From: Solimonas fluminis
GTDB lineage: Bacteria > Pseudomonadota > Gammaproteobacteria > Nevskiales > Nevskiaceae
Length of the DNA stretch: 64,000 bases
NCBI RefSeq assembly: GCF_002930645.1
Contig: NZ_PSNW01000010.1
Location: 62,281 to 126,280 of the forward strand
Direction: 5' to 3'
Under the pieces are notes generated by a model. The model saw only the letters and a program-made list of their open reading frames with translations, did not search any database and was not told where the DNA came from. Shown piece by piece: positions 40,432-48,321 of this stretch; positions within the stretch are counted from its first letter, which is position 1, and every line of letters begins with the position of its first letter. The translations under genes were made by a program, and so were the position numbers.

Positions 40432-40506
40432 GTCCGGGTCCTTGCGGTGGCTGGGAAATAGCAGGCCGACGTTAGGAGCGGCTCATTGCACCGAGCGGAA
40501 TCTTCC

Positions 40507-40524
40507 GTGAATTAATTTAGACAG
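40507..40524 (-). promoter_or_regulatory. Pho-box-like repeat upstream of the second phoX
   Basis: Minus-strand CTGTCTA-N4-AATTCAC (11-bp period), 76-93 bp upstream of the phoX start, the same distance as the array of the first phoX. A further CTGTCAA lies at 40536-40542, off the 11-bp phase, and overlaps the ars -35 box. Weaker than the first array. Confidence 0.4.
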
Positions 40525-40535
40525 TTTTGGAAATA

Positions 40536-40568
40536 TTGACAGTAACTATTATTCGACCATAATCGAAT
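40536..40568 (+). promoter_or_regulatory. Ars promoter 1 with ArsR operator
   Basis: TTGACA (40536-40541) and CATAAT (40558-40563), 16-bp spacer. The operator ATTCGA-ccataa-TCGAAT (40551-40568) covers the -10 box. The arrangement matches repression by one of the ArsR proteins encoded downstream. Confidence 0.8.
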
Positions 40569-40593
40569 AGTTAAACCACCGCCCGAGCACTCC

Positions 40594-41094
40594 ATGGCCC
40601 ATCGCAAGTTCAACGTCCTGTTCCTCTGCACCGGCAATTCGGCCCGGTCGATCCTGGCGGAGGCCGCCATGAACAACCTGGCGATCAGCAACGGCAAGTT
40701 CGTCGGCTACAGTGCTGGCAGCCACCCCAAGGGGGAGCCCAATCCGTTTGCCATCGAGCTCCTGAAACGCAGCCATATCTCGACCGAGGGCCTGCGCAGC
40801 AAGAGCTGGGACGAGTTCGCTGCACCCGGGGCGCCCGAGCTGGACTTCGTGTTCACGGTCTGCGATCAGGCTGCCGGCGAGCAATGCCCGTACTGGCCGG
40901 GCCAGCCGATGACCGCACATTGGGGCACACCAGACCCTGCGGCCGTCGAAGGCACTGACGAAGAGAAACGTCACGCCTTCGCCGATGCGTTCATCGTCCT
41001 GCGCCGCCGCATCGAGCTTTTCGCCAGCCTGCCCTTCGACAAGCTGGACCGTCTGGCCCTGCAGAAGCAACTCAAGGACATCGGAACGAAGTAA
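40594..41094 (+). CDS. arsC: Arsenate reductase, low-molecular-weight phosphatase fold (first)
   Basis: 166 residues. P-loop FLCTGNSARS, TVCDQAAGEQCPYWPGQP and the downstream helix typical of the LMW-PTP arsenate reductases. The fold reduces arsenate to arsenite by a cysteine relay. First gene after operator 1. Distinct in sequence from the two other arsenate reductases at 43.5-44.4 kb. Confidence 0.85.
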   Translation: MAHRKFNVLFLCTGNSARSILAEAAMNNLAISNGKFVGYSAGSHPKGEPNPFAIELLKRSHISTEGLRSKSWDEFAAPGAPELDFVFTVCDQAAGEQCPYWPGQPMTAHWGTPDPAAVEGTDEEKRHAFADAFIVLRRRIELFASLPFDKLDRLALQKQLKDIGTK

Positions 41095-41159
41095 AACCTT
41101 CGTCGGCATGTCACCGACGTTGGTCACCATTGACTCTCCACCCCACAATGGAGAGAGCC

Positions 41160-41441
41160 ATGTCCCCGATTCGCATCACCGCCGCTGCCCTCGTATTCGC
41201 CCTGCTGGCCCCGGTTGCCGCAGCCAAGGAAGCAAGCGCCCAGCACAGCAAGGAAGGCTTCATCACCTTCGTTGAGGATGGGCGCCTCTGGGTTTTCAAG
41301 GTAGGATCGCAGGAAGCTGAGGATTTCAAGGCGCACGGCGAGCCGACCAAGATGGCGACCAAGGTTGGCGCCGGTCCTGGCGGCATGACGGTCAAGTCCG
41401 CCGACCTGGAAACCCTCGACGCTTACCTGACGGCTCCCTGA
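41160..41441 (+). CDS. Small exported protein between arsC and arsR
   Basis: 93 residues from ATG 41160 (GGAGAG upstream); ATG 41148 is an alternative. Signal peptide (AALVFALLAPVAAAKEA), then a ~65-residue alpha/beta domain with FITFVEDGRLWVFKVGSQ and KVGAGPGGMTVKSADLETL. No cysteines in the mature protein, so it is not an obvious arsenite binder. Periplasmic; function unknown, but the operon places it in arsenic response. Confidence 0.65.
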   Translation: MSPIRITAAALVFALLAPVAAAKEASAQHSKEGFITFVEDGRLWVFKVGSQEAEDFKAHGEPTKMATKVGAGPGGMTVKSADLETLDAYLTAP

Positions 41442-41449
41442 GGATTCCT

Positions 41450-41857
41450 GTGGCGACCAAAAGTACGATGGACACAAAGGCGGCTTTGAAGGCGCTCGCG
41501 GGCTTGGCCCAGGAGTCGCGGCTTGCCATCGTGCGCAACCTGGTCGAGCGCGGGGCAATCGGCGCCTACGCCGGGCAGCTCGCCGAGGACCTGCAGTGCG
41601 CTCCGGCAACGCTGTCCTTCCATCTGAAGGAACTCTCTCATGCTGGGCTGATCGAGGCCCAGCATGAGGGACGTCATATCCGATACGTCGCCAGCTTCCA
41701 GGTCATGAATGGCCTGATCGAATACCTGACGCACAACTGCTGCGGCGGCCGCGCGGACTGTTTCCCGGGCAGCGCCTGCGAAAGCATCCCCAAGCCGAAG
41801 CCCAAGCGCGCTGCTGCGGCCCGCAAGGTTGCCGCGCCGCGCCGCAGGGCCGGATAG
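41450..41857 (+). CDS. arsR: ArsR-family repressor with C-terminal Cys motif (first)
   Basis: 135 residues from GTG 41450 (GAGG just upstream; ATG 41468 possible). Winged helix DLQCAPATLSFHLKELSHAG. Metal-binding cysteines are in a C-terminal cluster, NCCGGRADCF and SAC (Cys97, 98, 104, 110), the layout of Acidithiobacillus-type ArsR rather than the helix-alpha3 ELCVC type. A Lys/Arg/Ala tail follows. Proposed to release its operators when arsenite binds. Confidence 0.85.
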   Translation: MATKSTMDTKAALKALAGLAQESRLAIVRNLVERGAIGAYAGQLAEDLQCAPATLSFHLKELSHAGLIEAQHEGRHIRYVASFQVMNGLIEYLTHNCCGGRADCFPGSACESIPKPKPKRAAAARKVAAPRRRAG

Positions 41858-41897
41858 TCCTCCAGGAAGGTCCCCGATCCCTGCGGGCACCTGTCAT

Positions 41898-41954
41898 ATT
41901 CGATATTTCTCGAACTATTGACATTGAAACAATGATTCGACAACAATCGAATCA
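41898..41954 (+). promoter_or_regulatory. Ars promoter 2 with tandem ArsR operators
   Basis: Operator 2a ATTCGA-tatttc-TCGAAC (41898-41915) and operator 2b TGATTCGA-caacaa-TCGAATCA (41933-41954), 37 bp between centres. TTGACA (41918-41923) and AACAAT (41942-41947) are 18 bp apart, with 2b covering the -10. The inferred start point is at or next to the ATG at 41954, so the transcript may be leaderless. Confidence 0.75.
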
Positions 41955-42274
41955 TGAAACCCGAATCCGCCGTGACGCTCCTGGCTGCCCTGGCGCAGAA
42001 CTCGCGCTTGGCGCTGTTCCGCCTGTTGGTCCAGAAAGGTCCTGAGGGCATGCCCGCCGGCGAAATTGCCGAGCATCTGGGCGTGGCACCCAACACCCTG
42101 TCTTTCCACCTGAAGGAACTGAGCAACGCCGGCCTGCTCAAGTCCCGTCAGGAGGGGCGTTTCGTCTATTACGCCCCCGACTTCAAGGCCATGAACGGCC
42201 TGCTGGCCTATCTCACCGAAAACTGTTGCGGCGGCGTAACGACCGCGCCCTCAAACTCCTGTAAGGAATGCTGA
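41954..42274 (+). CDS. arsR: ArsR-family repressor with C-terminal Cys motif (second)
   Basis: 106 residues. HTH region HLGVAPNTLSFHLKELSNAG; C-terminal NCCGG with further cysteines (Cys91, 92, 103, 106). Half as long in its tail as the first ArsR, but with the same NCCGG signature. First gene of the second ars unit, directly under operators 2a/2b; no ribosome site is visible upstream of the ATG. Autorepression is likely. Confidence 0.88.
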   Translation: MKPESAVTLLAALAQNSRLALFRLLVQKGPEGMPAGEIAEHLGVAPNTLSFHLKELSNAGLLKSRQEGRFVYYAPDFKAMNGLLAYLTENCCGGVTTAPSNSCKEC

Positions 42275-42275
42275 T

Positions 42276-42785
42276 ATGAAGCGCTTTCACGTCCACGTCT
42301 CGGTCAAGGACCTGACCCAGAGCATCGGGTTCTATTCCAAGCTTTTTGGAGCAGACCCGTCGGTGATCAAGCAGGACTACGCCAAGTGGATGCTGGAAGA
42401 CCCGAGGATCAACTTCGCGATCTCCCAACGCGGGCATGCTGTGGGTCTCAACCACCTGGGCTTCCAGGTCGACTCGGAGCCGGAGCTGAAGGAGCTCCGC
42501 GAGCAGGTTGCGCTGGCGGACATTGCCGCCCTGGAGCAGACGGGCGCGGCCTGTTGCTATGCCAAGTCGGACAAGTATTGGGTCGAGGATCCGCAGGGCA
42601 TCGCCTGGGAAACCTTCCATTCGCTCGGTAGCATTCCCGTGTTCGGGGAGGATGAGGCCGAGCAGGTCGCAGACAGCGCCTGCTGTGTTCCCCTGGCCCA
42701 GCAGCCGATGGACAAGCCTGCCGCCGCCTGCTGCGTTCCGAACGAAAAGCCGGCCGCCTCGAAGGCCACGGCCTGCTGCGGTTGA
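42276..42785 (+). CDS. arsI: ArsI-type C-As lyase with a Cys-pair tail
   Basis: 169 residues from ATG 42276 (AAGGA upstream). VOC/glyoxalase-fold Fe(II) dioxygenase that cleaves the C-As bond of methylarsenite and aromatic arsenicals. Likely iron ligands are His5 (or His7), His60 and Glu112 in GIAWETFH; the thiol pair is Cys93-Cys94 in GAACCYAKSDK. The C-terminal ~35 residues carry three more Cys pairs (136-137, 152-153, 167-168), an extension of the usual short tail, perhaps for arsenite capture. Confidence 0.85.
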   Translation: MKRFHVHVSVKDLTQSIGFYSKLFGADPSVIKQDYAKWMLEDPRINFAISQRGHAVGLNHLGFQVDSEPELKELREQVALADIAALEQTGAACCYAKSDKYWVEDPQGIAWETFHSLGSIPVFGEDEAEQVADSACCVPLAQQPMDKPAAACCVPNEKPAASKATACCG

Positions 42786-42827
42786 TCGTCCGACCATGAG
42801 CCAGAACACTTCTCCGGAGCCGTTCCT

Positions 42828-43532
42828 GTGACCACGCTGTCGCGCAAACTTGTCGCCGAGGCGGTCGGCACGGCCATGCTGCTGGCTACCGTCGTGGGCT
42901 CCGGCATCATGGCGGAGCGCCTGGCGGGCGGAAACGTCGCCATTGCGCTTCTAGCCAATACGCTCGCCACGGGCGCGGCCCTCATCGCTTTGATCCTGAC
43001 CTTTGGCCCCATCTCCGGCGCCCACTTCAATCCGGCGGTCACGCTGGCTGACGCCTCGCAGCGCGGCCTGCCCTGGAGCGAGGTTCCTGGCTACATCGTG
43101 GCTCAAGTCGTCGGTGCCTTCGCGGGCGTGTTCTCGGCGCATCTCATGTTTGGGGAGCCGGTCCTGATGGTCTCGACGAAGGTCCGCGCCGGCATGCCGC
43201 AGGCCTTCAGCGAGTTCGTGGCGACCTTCGGCCTGCTGGCCGTCATCTGGGGCTGTTCGCGCCGCCGGTCCGAGTCGGTGCCTTTCGCGGTGGCGGCCTA
43301 CATCACGGCGGCCTACTGGTTCACGGCATCGACCTCGTTTGCGAATCCGGCAGTGACGCTGGCGCGAGCGGCGACGGATACCTTTGCCGGCATCCGCCCG
43401 GCGGACGCGCCGATGTTCATCCTGGCGCAGTTGCTCGGCGCTCTTGCCGCGACGGCCTTGTTCCGCTGGCTGGTACCGGCGCTTCCGGCCACCGCCCCTG
43501 ACGTCGTCGTCCCCCACAACGAACGGAACTGA
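42828..43532 (+). CDS. Aquaglyceroporin/aquaporin (AqpS-like) in the ars operon
   Basis: 234-residue MIP-family channel with six membrane segments and both NPA motifs (GAHFNPAVTLAD and SFANPAVTLARA). GTG 42828. In Sinorhizobium meliloti, AqpS in an arsR-aqpS-arsC-arsH cluster lets arsenite leave down its gradient; the same logic fits here because no ArsB/Acr3 pump is present. The pore arginine and aromatic filter residues were not analysed. Confidence 0.87.
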   Translation: MTTLSRKLVAEAVGTAMLLATVVGSGIMAERLAGGNVAIALLANTLATGAALIALILTFGPISGAHFNPAVTLADASQRGLPWSEVPGYIVAQVVGAFAGVFSAHLMFGEPVLMVSTKVRAGMPQAFSEFVATFGLLAVIWGCSRRRSESVPFAVAAYITAAYWFTASTSFANPAVTLARAATDTFAGIRPADAPMFILAQLLGALAATALFRWLVPALPATAPDVVVPHNERN

Positions 43533-43534
43533 AA

Positions 43535-43942
43535 GTGAAGACCGCAATTTTTGCCTGCGTCCACAACGCGGGACGCTCACAGATGGCTGCCGCCTTCTTC
43601 AACCAGTTGGCCGATCCGGCCAAGGCTCGCGCGATCTCTGCCGGGACCAATCCGGGAAACCACGTGCATCCCGAGGTGCTGGCGGTGATGAAGGAGGTTG
43701 GGATAGATCTTTCTCACGCCCAGCCCACCAAGTTGACCCCCGAACTGGCGGCAGGGGCCTCGCTGCTGGTGACGATGGGCTGCGGCGACGAGTGTCCGTA
43801 TGTGCCCGGCGCCCGCCGGGACGACTGGCCGCTGCAGGACCCCAAGGGCGGCACGCCGGAACTGGTGCGCGGAATCCGCGACGACATTCGCGGCCGGGTG
43901 GCGTCACTGCTGCAGTCCGAGGGCTGGGCCCGCAATGCCTGA
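43535..43942 (+). CDS. arsC: Arsenate reductase, low-molecular-weight phosphatase fold (second)
   Basis: 135 residues. The P-loop is CVHNAGRSQMAAAF (C-X5-R), with GCGDECPYVPGARRDDWPLQ downstream giving the cysteine relay and the Asp-Pro-like loop. It is shorter than the reductase at 40594 and closer to thioredoxin-coupled ArsC enzymes. Lies 2 bp after the aquaporin gene. Confidence 0.9.
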   Translation: MKTAIFACVHNAGRSQMAAAFFNQLADPAKARAISAGTNPGNHVHPEVLAVMKEVGIDLSHAQPTKLTPELAAGASLLVTMGCGDECPYVPGARRDDWPLQDPKGGTPELVRGIRDDIRGRVASLLQSEGWARNA

Positions 43943-43952
43943 GGAAAAGCCC

Positions 43953-44396
43953 ATGAGCATCGATATCGTCATCTATCACAACCCGGACTGCGGGACCTCG
44001 CGCAACACGCTGGCGATGATCCGCAATGCTGGAATCGAGCCGCATGTCGTCGAATACCTGACGACGCCGCCCAGTCGGGCCTTGTTGGCCTCGCTCATCC
44101 AGCGCATGGGCATCCCCGTCCGGGACCTGCTGCGCGAAAAGGGTACTCCGTACGCCGAACTGGGTTTGGCCGATCCTTCACTTACGGATGACCAGCTGCT
44201 GGACGCGATGATGGAACACCCGATTCTCATCAACCGGCCAATCGTGGTTGCGCCGATGGGTGTCAAACTCTGCCGGCCCTCTGAGCTGGTGCTGGATCTG
44301 CTGCCGACCGCCCAGCAGACGCCCTTCTCGAAGGAGGATGGCGAGGTGGTCATCGATGCCGCCGGCCGGAGAACGACGCCGGGAACCAGGTCGTGA
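43953..44396 (+). CDS. arsC: Arsenate reductase, glutaredoxin-coupled type
   Basis: 147 residues from ATG 43953, ArsC/Spx-fold. [16 protein letters not shown] with catalytic Cys, [20 protein letters not shown] with the substrate arginines. Uses glutathione/glutaredoxin, unlike the two other reductases here. Ends with GTGA overlap into arsH. Confidence 0.92.
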   Translation: MSIDIVIYHNPDCGTSRNTLAMIRNAGIEPHVVEYLTTPPSRALLASLIQRMGIPVRDLLREKGTPYAELGLADPSLTDDQLLDAMMEHPILINRPIVVAPMGVKLCRPSELVLDLLPTAQQTPFSKEDGEVVIDAAGRRTTPGTRS

Positions 44397-45142
44397 GCCG
44401 CGTTCGACTGCTGGCTGATCTAGACCATCTGCCGGCGCTGGATGCGCGCTTCGCGCATCAGCGGCCGGCACAGGAGCTCGGCGCGGAAGGGCATAAGCCG
44501 CGCATCCTGCTGCTGTACGGATCGCTGCGGCCGCGTTCGTTCTCGCGCTTTGCGACTGAAGAGGCAGCTCGGTTGCTGAATCAGTTCGGTGCCGAGACGC
44601 GGATATTCGATCCCGGCGATCTGCCGATGCCGGACCAGGTCGCGGGCGACAAGCACCCCGCGGTGCAGGAGCTGCGGGAGCTGTCGATGTGGTCCGAGGG
44701 CCAGGTCTGGTGCAGCCCGGAGCGGCATGGGCAGATCACGGGCGTCATGAAGGCCCAGATCGACCACCTGCCGCTCAACATGGGCGGTATCCGCCCGACA
44801 CAGGGCCGCACGCTGGCGGTCATGCAGGTCAGCGGCGGCTCCCAGTCCTTCAACGCCGTCAACACCCTGCGCCTCCTGGGCCGATGGATGCGCATGTTCA
44901 CGATCCCGAACCAGTCGAGTGTCGCCAAGGCCTACGAGGAGTTCGACGCCGAGGGGCGCATGCGTCCCTCGGCGTACTACGACCGGATCGTGGACGTGAT
45001 GGAGGAGCTGGTCCGTTTCACCGTGTTGCTGCGGCCCCATGCGGGCTTGCTGGTGGACCGCTACTCCGAGCGCAAGGAAGAGGGCCGGCCGGTCGACATG
45101 GCGACGGACCTTTCGGCGATTGCCACGGCTCACCAGCGCTGA
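44393..45142 (+). CDS. arsH: ArsH, NADPH-dependent FMN reductase
   Basis: 249 residues. Flavodoxin-like with [20 protein letters not shown] (FMN phosphate site), [20 protein letters not shown] and [20 protein letters not shown], the ArsH pattern. It oxidises trivalent organoarsenicals such as methylarsenite to less toxic pentavalent forms. GTG 44393 overlaps arsC. Confidence 0.93.
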   Translation: MSRVRLLADLDHLPALDARFAHQRPAQELGAEGHKPRILLLYGSLRPRSFSRFATEEAARLLNQFGAETRIFDPGDLPMPDQVAGDKHPAVQELRELSMWSEGQVWCSPERHGQITGVMKAQIDHLPLNMGGIRPTQGRTLAVMQVSGGSQSFNAVNTLRLLGRWMRMFTIPNQSSVAKAYEEFDAEGRMRPSAYYDRIVDVMEELVRFTVLLRPHAGLLVDRYSERKEEGRPVDMATDLSAIATAHQR

Positions 45143-45242
45143 GCGGTCGCGATTCAGGAGCTGCTGCTCTGTCGTGAGCACGTTCCGCCGAGTGGGGAAG
45201 GCCCATGTCCTTAAACCGCCTTGGGACGGGCAGGTTGATCCA

Positions 45243-46088
45243 TCAGCGATTTCGCATCGGCCAGAGAATCTGCCCCAGGTAGGTCGAGGGAATATCGTCA
45301 TCCTTGAGGCCGACCTCGCCGCGCGCCGGGCTTCGCGGTGCGTCGTGATGGGTGCCGAACAGTAGGTCCCAAACGAGGAACACCTCGCCGAAGTTCACCT
45401 GCGCATCCTCGAACTCGCGCTTGTGGTGCCACCGGTGCATTTCCGCCACGCCGAGTACATGCCGGAAAGGCCCCAGCCGATAATCCAGATTGGCATGCTG
45501 GAATGCGAGATGGATGCTCATGATGCTGAGCCACGCTCCCAGGGCGATGGGTGTTGCGCCTAGCGCCAGCAGGGTGATCAAGCCGGGCCCCGCCAGGACC
45601 AGTGCCGACAGCGGATGGCGGCGTCCACCATTGAGCCAGTAGAGCCGTTCGGGCATGTGATGGATGGCGTGCAGCCGCCACAAGAAGCCGCTGATATGGC
45701 TGGCACGATGCATGGTGTAGAGGCCCAGGTCCATGATCGCGCCCGCCAAAAGGATCTGCGCCCACATGGGGACCGAGGTGGGCCACAAGCTGGGCAGTTC
45801 GGGGAGGAGCGCCCGCAGTCCGAAAGCGGAAGCGACGGCTCCCTGAATTAGCGCGTGGCTCACCAGCAGGTGCAGGACATCGACCCGGGTATCGCCCCCA
45901 TGGTCACGGTTCCATGCCGGCTCATACGGTGCGAGTCGCTCCAGCACTGCCAAGGTGCCGATGCCGATGACCACGAGCAGGGGGAAGGCCGGCCAGTACG
46001 CGACGCCGCGACCGGCCAGTACGACCAGGAAAACGGCCAAGGTCCCCAGGATCAGGGGATAGGCGAGGTATCGAATTGCGGTCCGCAT
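45243..46088 (-). CDS. Sterol desaturase/fatty acid hydroxylase-family membrane enzyme
   Basis: 281 residues with four or more membrane segments. The di-iron histidine boxes appear in order: HRASH, HAIHH and HRWHH with a later THHD. Such enzymes hydroxylate or desaturate lipids; bacterial members have varied substrates. It follows arsH convergently, about 100 bp away, and is not obviously part of the metal operons. Confidence 0.85.
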   Translation of the reverse strand: MRTAIRYLAYPLILGTLAVFLVVLAGRGVAYWPAFPLLVVIGIGTLAVLERLAPYEPAWNRDHGGDTRVDVLHLLVSHALIQGAVASAFGLRALLPELPSLWPTSVPMWAQILLAGAIMDLGLYTMHRASHISGFLWRLHAIHHMPERLYWLNGGRRHPLSALVLAGPGLITLLALGATPIALGAWLSIMSIHLAFQHANLDYRLGPFRHVLGVAEMHRWHHKREFEDAQVNFGEVFLVWDLLFGTHHDAPRSPARGEVGLKDDDIPSTYLGQILWPMRNR

Positions 46089-46221
46089 GGGGGCTCCTTG
46101 GATTCTGCGATGGGATGCAGACTACGCAGGAGCCGGGTACCGGGCTTGAACGTATTGGCTATCGCTTCGGCACGGCGCCCTGACGCGGCTGGGGCAGCTT
46201 TCCCGCAGACGAGCTGGCTGC

Positions 46222-46866
46222 CTACATGTGCGCCCCAGGACCGTGTCCACCGTGCATGAGCATCGCAACGAGCAAGAGCAAGAAGACCACCGCGGCCGCG
46301 AGGAAGCCTTTCACCCAACGGGGCAATCCAGCGATTGATCCAGCATCACGCCTATCGGTGCTGCGAGTGCCCAGCATCCGGGTACCGTATGGGGTGAGGC
46401 CGGCGGGCTTGTAGATAGCCAGGGCGGTAGTCACGAGCAGCACTCCAAGGCCTCCCGCGGCATGGACCAACAGCGAGAGCTGCAGGCCGGCGAAATCCTG
46501 TAACGAGACGGCGGTCTGAGCGGCGGCCGAGAGTGCGCTGATCGGTGTCAGCTTCAGCAGAAGTACGGCGGTGGCAAACGCCGTGAGCAGGAGTTTGATC
46601 GTCACCCAGTAGTGCCGGAACAGCCCCCATGCGGTGCCCATGGCTTGCATCAGCCCTGTCACCAGTGAGGTCGCGGCGAGCGGCAGGATGACGAACCAGG
46701 CCGTGATCCCCATCATCAGGCAGGCCGCCCGCACCATGGCGGGATCCTGGTTGGACAGGCTCACCAGCGAGTGCGCCAGGAACACGGCCAGCGCGCCGGC
46801 CCAGCCGATCGACGCGGTGACGTGGAAGGTCAGCATCAGCTTGCGGATGTTGGACGTCATGATCAT
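46222..46866 (-). CDS. Integral membrane protein of unknown function (214 aa)
   Basis: About five membrane segments; a His-rich C-terminus (MLMHGGHGPGAHM). An ATG 9 bp in (TSNIRKLML) is an alternative start. Similar in layout to DUF2269/CopD-like small membrane proteins, but no motif proves that. It lies just downstream of an AraC regulator on the same strand, so it may be that regulator's target. Confidence 0.65.
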   Translation of the reverse strand: MIMTSNIRKLMLTFHVTASIGWAGALAVFLAHSLVSLSNQDPAMVRAACLMMGITAWFVILPLAATSLVTGLMQAMGTAWGLFRHYWVTIKLLLTAFATAVLLLKLTPISALSAAAQTAVSLQDFAGLQLSLLVHAAGGLGVLLVTTALAIYKPAGLTPYGTRMLGTRSTDRRDAGSIAGLPRWVKGFLAAAVVFLLLLVAMLMHGGHGPGAHM

Positions 46867-46902
46867 GGCGGTTCGTTCCAGTGCCGAAAGGCGGTGGGGG
46901 AC

Positions 46903-47670
46903 TCAGGCGTTTGCGCGCAGGGTCAGAAGAGGGTGCAGCAGGACATTCGGTGCAATCCCGAACGTGCTGCGAAAACTGCGCGACAGGTGCGCGGAGTCGG
47001 AAAAGCCACTGGCATGGGCGGCCTCAGTGAGATTGAGGCCACTGGCGATGGCGGCCAATGCGTGTTGCAGGCGCAGCCAACGCAAGTACGGACGCAGGGG
47101 CATGCCGGTGTGCGCGCGGAACAGGTGTGCGAAGCGGCCAGACGACAGGCCGGCCTTTTTCGCCAGTTGAGCGCCGGACAGGGATTCGGGCAAGGGCCTG
47201 GGAAGCGCGCCAAGGCAATCCTGGATACGCGAGTCCGTGAAGGGCTGCTCCGATGCCGCCGGGGCAGATCCCAGCAGACTAGCGATAGCGCGTTCCAGCA
47301 TCCCATGCGTGTCGTCTGACAGTAGTTCGACCAAGCGTTGGCACTGAGCTTCCATCAGGGCGCGCGATCCGGGACCGCACCACTGATCGAGTCTTCGCCC
47401 CTGGCTCGACTCTCGTTCCAGATAGAGCAACAGCAGCGGATTCGGCCCGCTGGTGAGCTGGTGGGGATGATCGGCAGGAATGACGATCCCGGGAGCCCGG
47501 ACCAAGCTCCCCGTTCCCACCCGTAGCTCGACGGCATCCGTCAGGCCTATCGCGAGCTGAACGGCGTGATGGCGATGGAGGGAGTGATCCCCGGCGGTAC
47601 CGCTGAATAGCGCCCACCCGGGCTGAATGCTGGCCTTGCCTGTCCACATGGCGGCATCTTCATCATCCAA
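46903..47670 (-). CDS. AraC-family transcriptional regulator
   Basis: 255 residues. N-terminal cupin-like sensor (HRHHAVQLAIGL, PADHPHQLTSG) and C-terminal double HTH (SGAQLAKKAGLSSGRFAHLF, TEAAHASGFSDSAHLSRSFR) followed by FGIAPNVL. Divergent from the copper-efflux region but separated from it by 217 bp. Effector unknown; several histidines in the sensor could bind metal. Confidence 0.82.
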   Translation of the reverse strand: MDDEDAAMWTGKASIQPGWALFSGTAGDHSLHRHHAVQLAIGLTDAVELRVGTGSLVRAPGIVIPADHPHQLTSGPNPLLLLYLERESSQGRRLDQWCGPGSRALMEAQCQRLVELLSDDTHGMLERAIASLLGSAPAASEQPFTDSRIQDCLGALPRPLPESLSGAQLAKKAGLSSGRFAHLFRAHTGMPLRPYLRWLRLQHALAAIASGLNLTEAAHASGFSDSAHLSRSFRSTFGIAPNVLLHPLLTLRANA

Positions 47671-47887
47671 TGCCGGCTATTCAAGGAGCTATTTCGGCCG
47701 AACCTTACCCGTCGGAGCAGGCATGGTTGCCGGGACCTTCGAGGTCTCAACGACATGCCGCTGATTGTCTGAAGTGAACTCCGGGACTGGGCTCCGCCTT
47801 TGATTGCGGGCTGCCGACAAGCGAGGACGGGTAACCGCTTGAAAATCATTGCGGAACGCCGCAGTGGGACTTAGAGTCATAGGCGTC

Positions 47888-48250
47888 ATGAAAACGGGCC
47901 GGACATGGTTGAGCGTGCTGCTGGGGCTGGTGCTCCTGCTGCAGGGCTATGCCGTGTCTGCAGCGCCCCGGGCAAACCTCATCAAGGCACTCGACGCCGA
48001 CATGGCCATGCAGATGGACATGCCTTGCCATGGCCAGAAGGCCGATGCCGAAAAAGTCGGCAAGCCTTCCTGTTGCAACGCCGACTGCCCGGACATGACC
48101 ACCTGCGCGCTGGGGCACATCGCTTCGCCGGTGACCCTGACGCTGGATCCTCCTCGCGGCGACATCGCTGAGCCCAGTCTGTTTGTCGTGCGTGAAATTG
48201 CGCGCGCGCAGACATCCTTATTGCGACCTCCCATCCTCTCCCTCGGCTGA
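47888..48250 (+). CDS. Small exported Cys/Met-rich protein at the head of the Cus operon
   Basis: 120 residues from ATG 47888: signal peptide (WLSVLLGLVLLLQGYAVSA), then MAMQMDMPCHGQKADAEK and SCCNADCPDMTTCALGH, suitable for binding Cu or Ag. Resembles CopL-like and DUF2946-type small proteins that precede copper genes in Xanthomonas and Pseudomonas. A frame 13 codons longer exists but disrupts the signal. Likely periplasmic metal sensor or chaperone. Confidence 0.65.
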   Translation: MKTGRTWLSVLLGLVLLLQGYAVSAAPRANLIKALDADMAMQMDMPCHGQKADAEKVGKPSCCNADCPDMTTCALGHIASPVTLTLDPPRGDIAEPSLFVVREIARAQTSLLRPPILSLG

Positions 48251-48321
48251 TGCATAGCCGCAGCTCGGGCATCGCCTGAGCTGTTCCGGGCCGCTGCGCG
48301 GCCTATTGGTGGAGAGAGTGC

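Noticed and set aside
47734-47746. GACCT-tcg-AGGTC as a CueR-type operator
   Set aside because: The arms are short and no promoter with the 19-20-bp spacing of MerR-type promoters was found around it.
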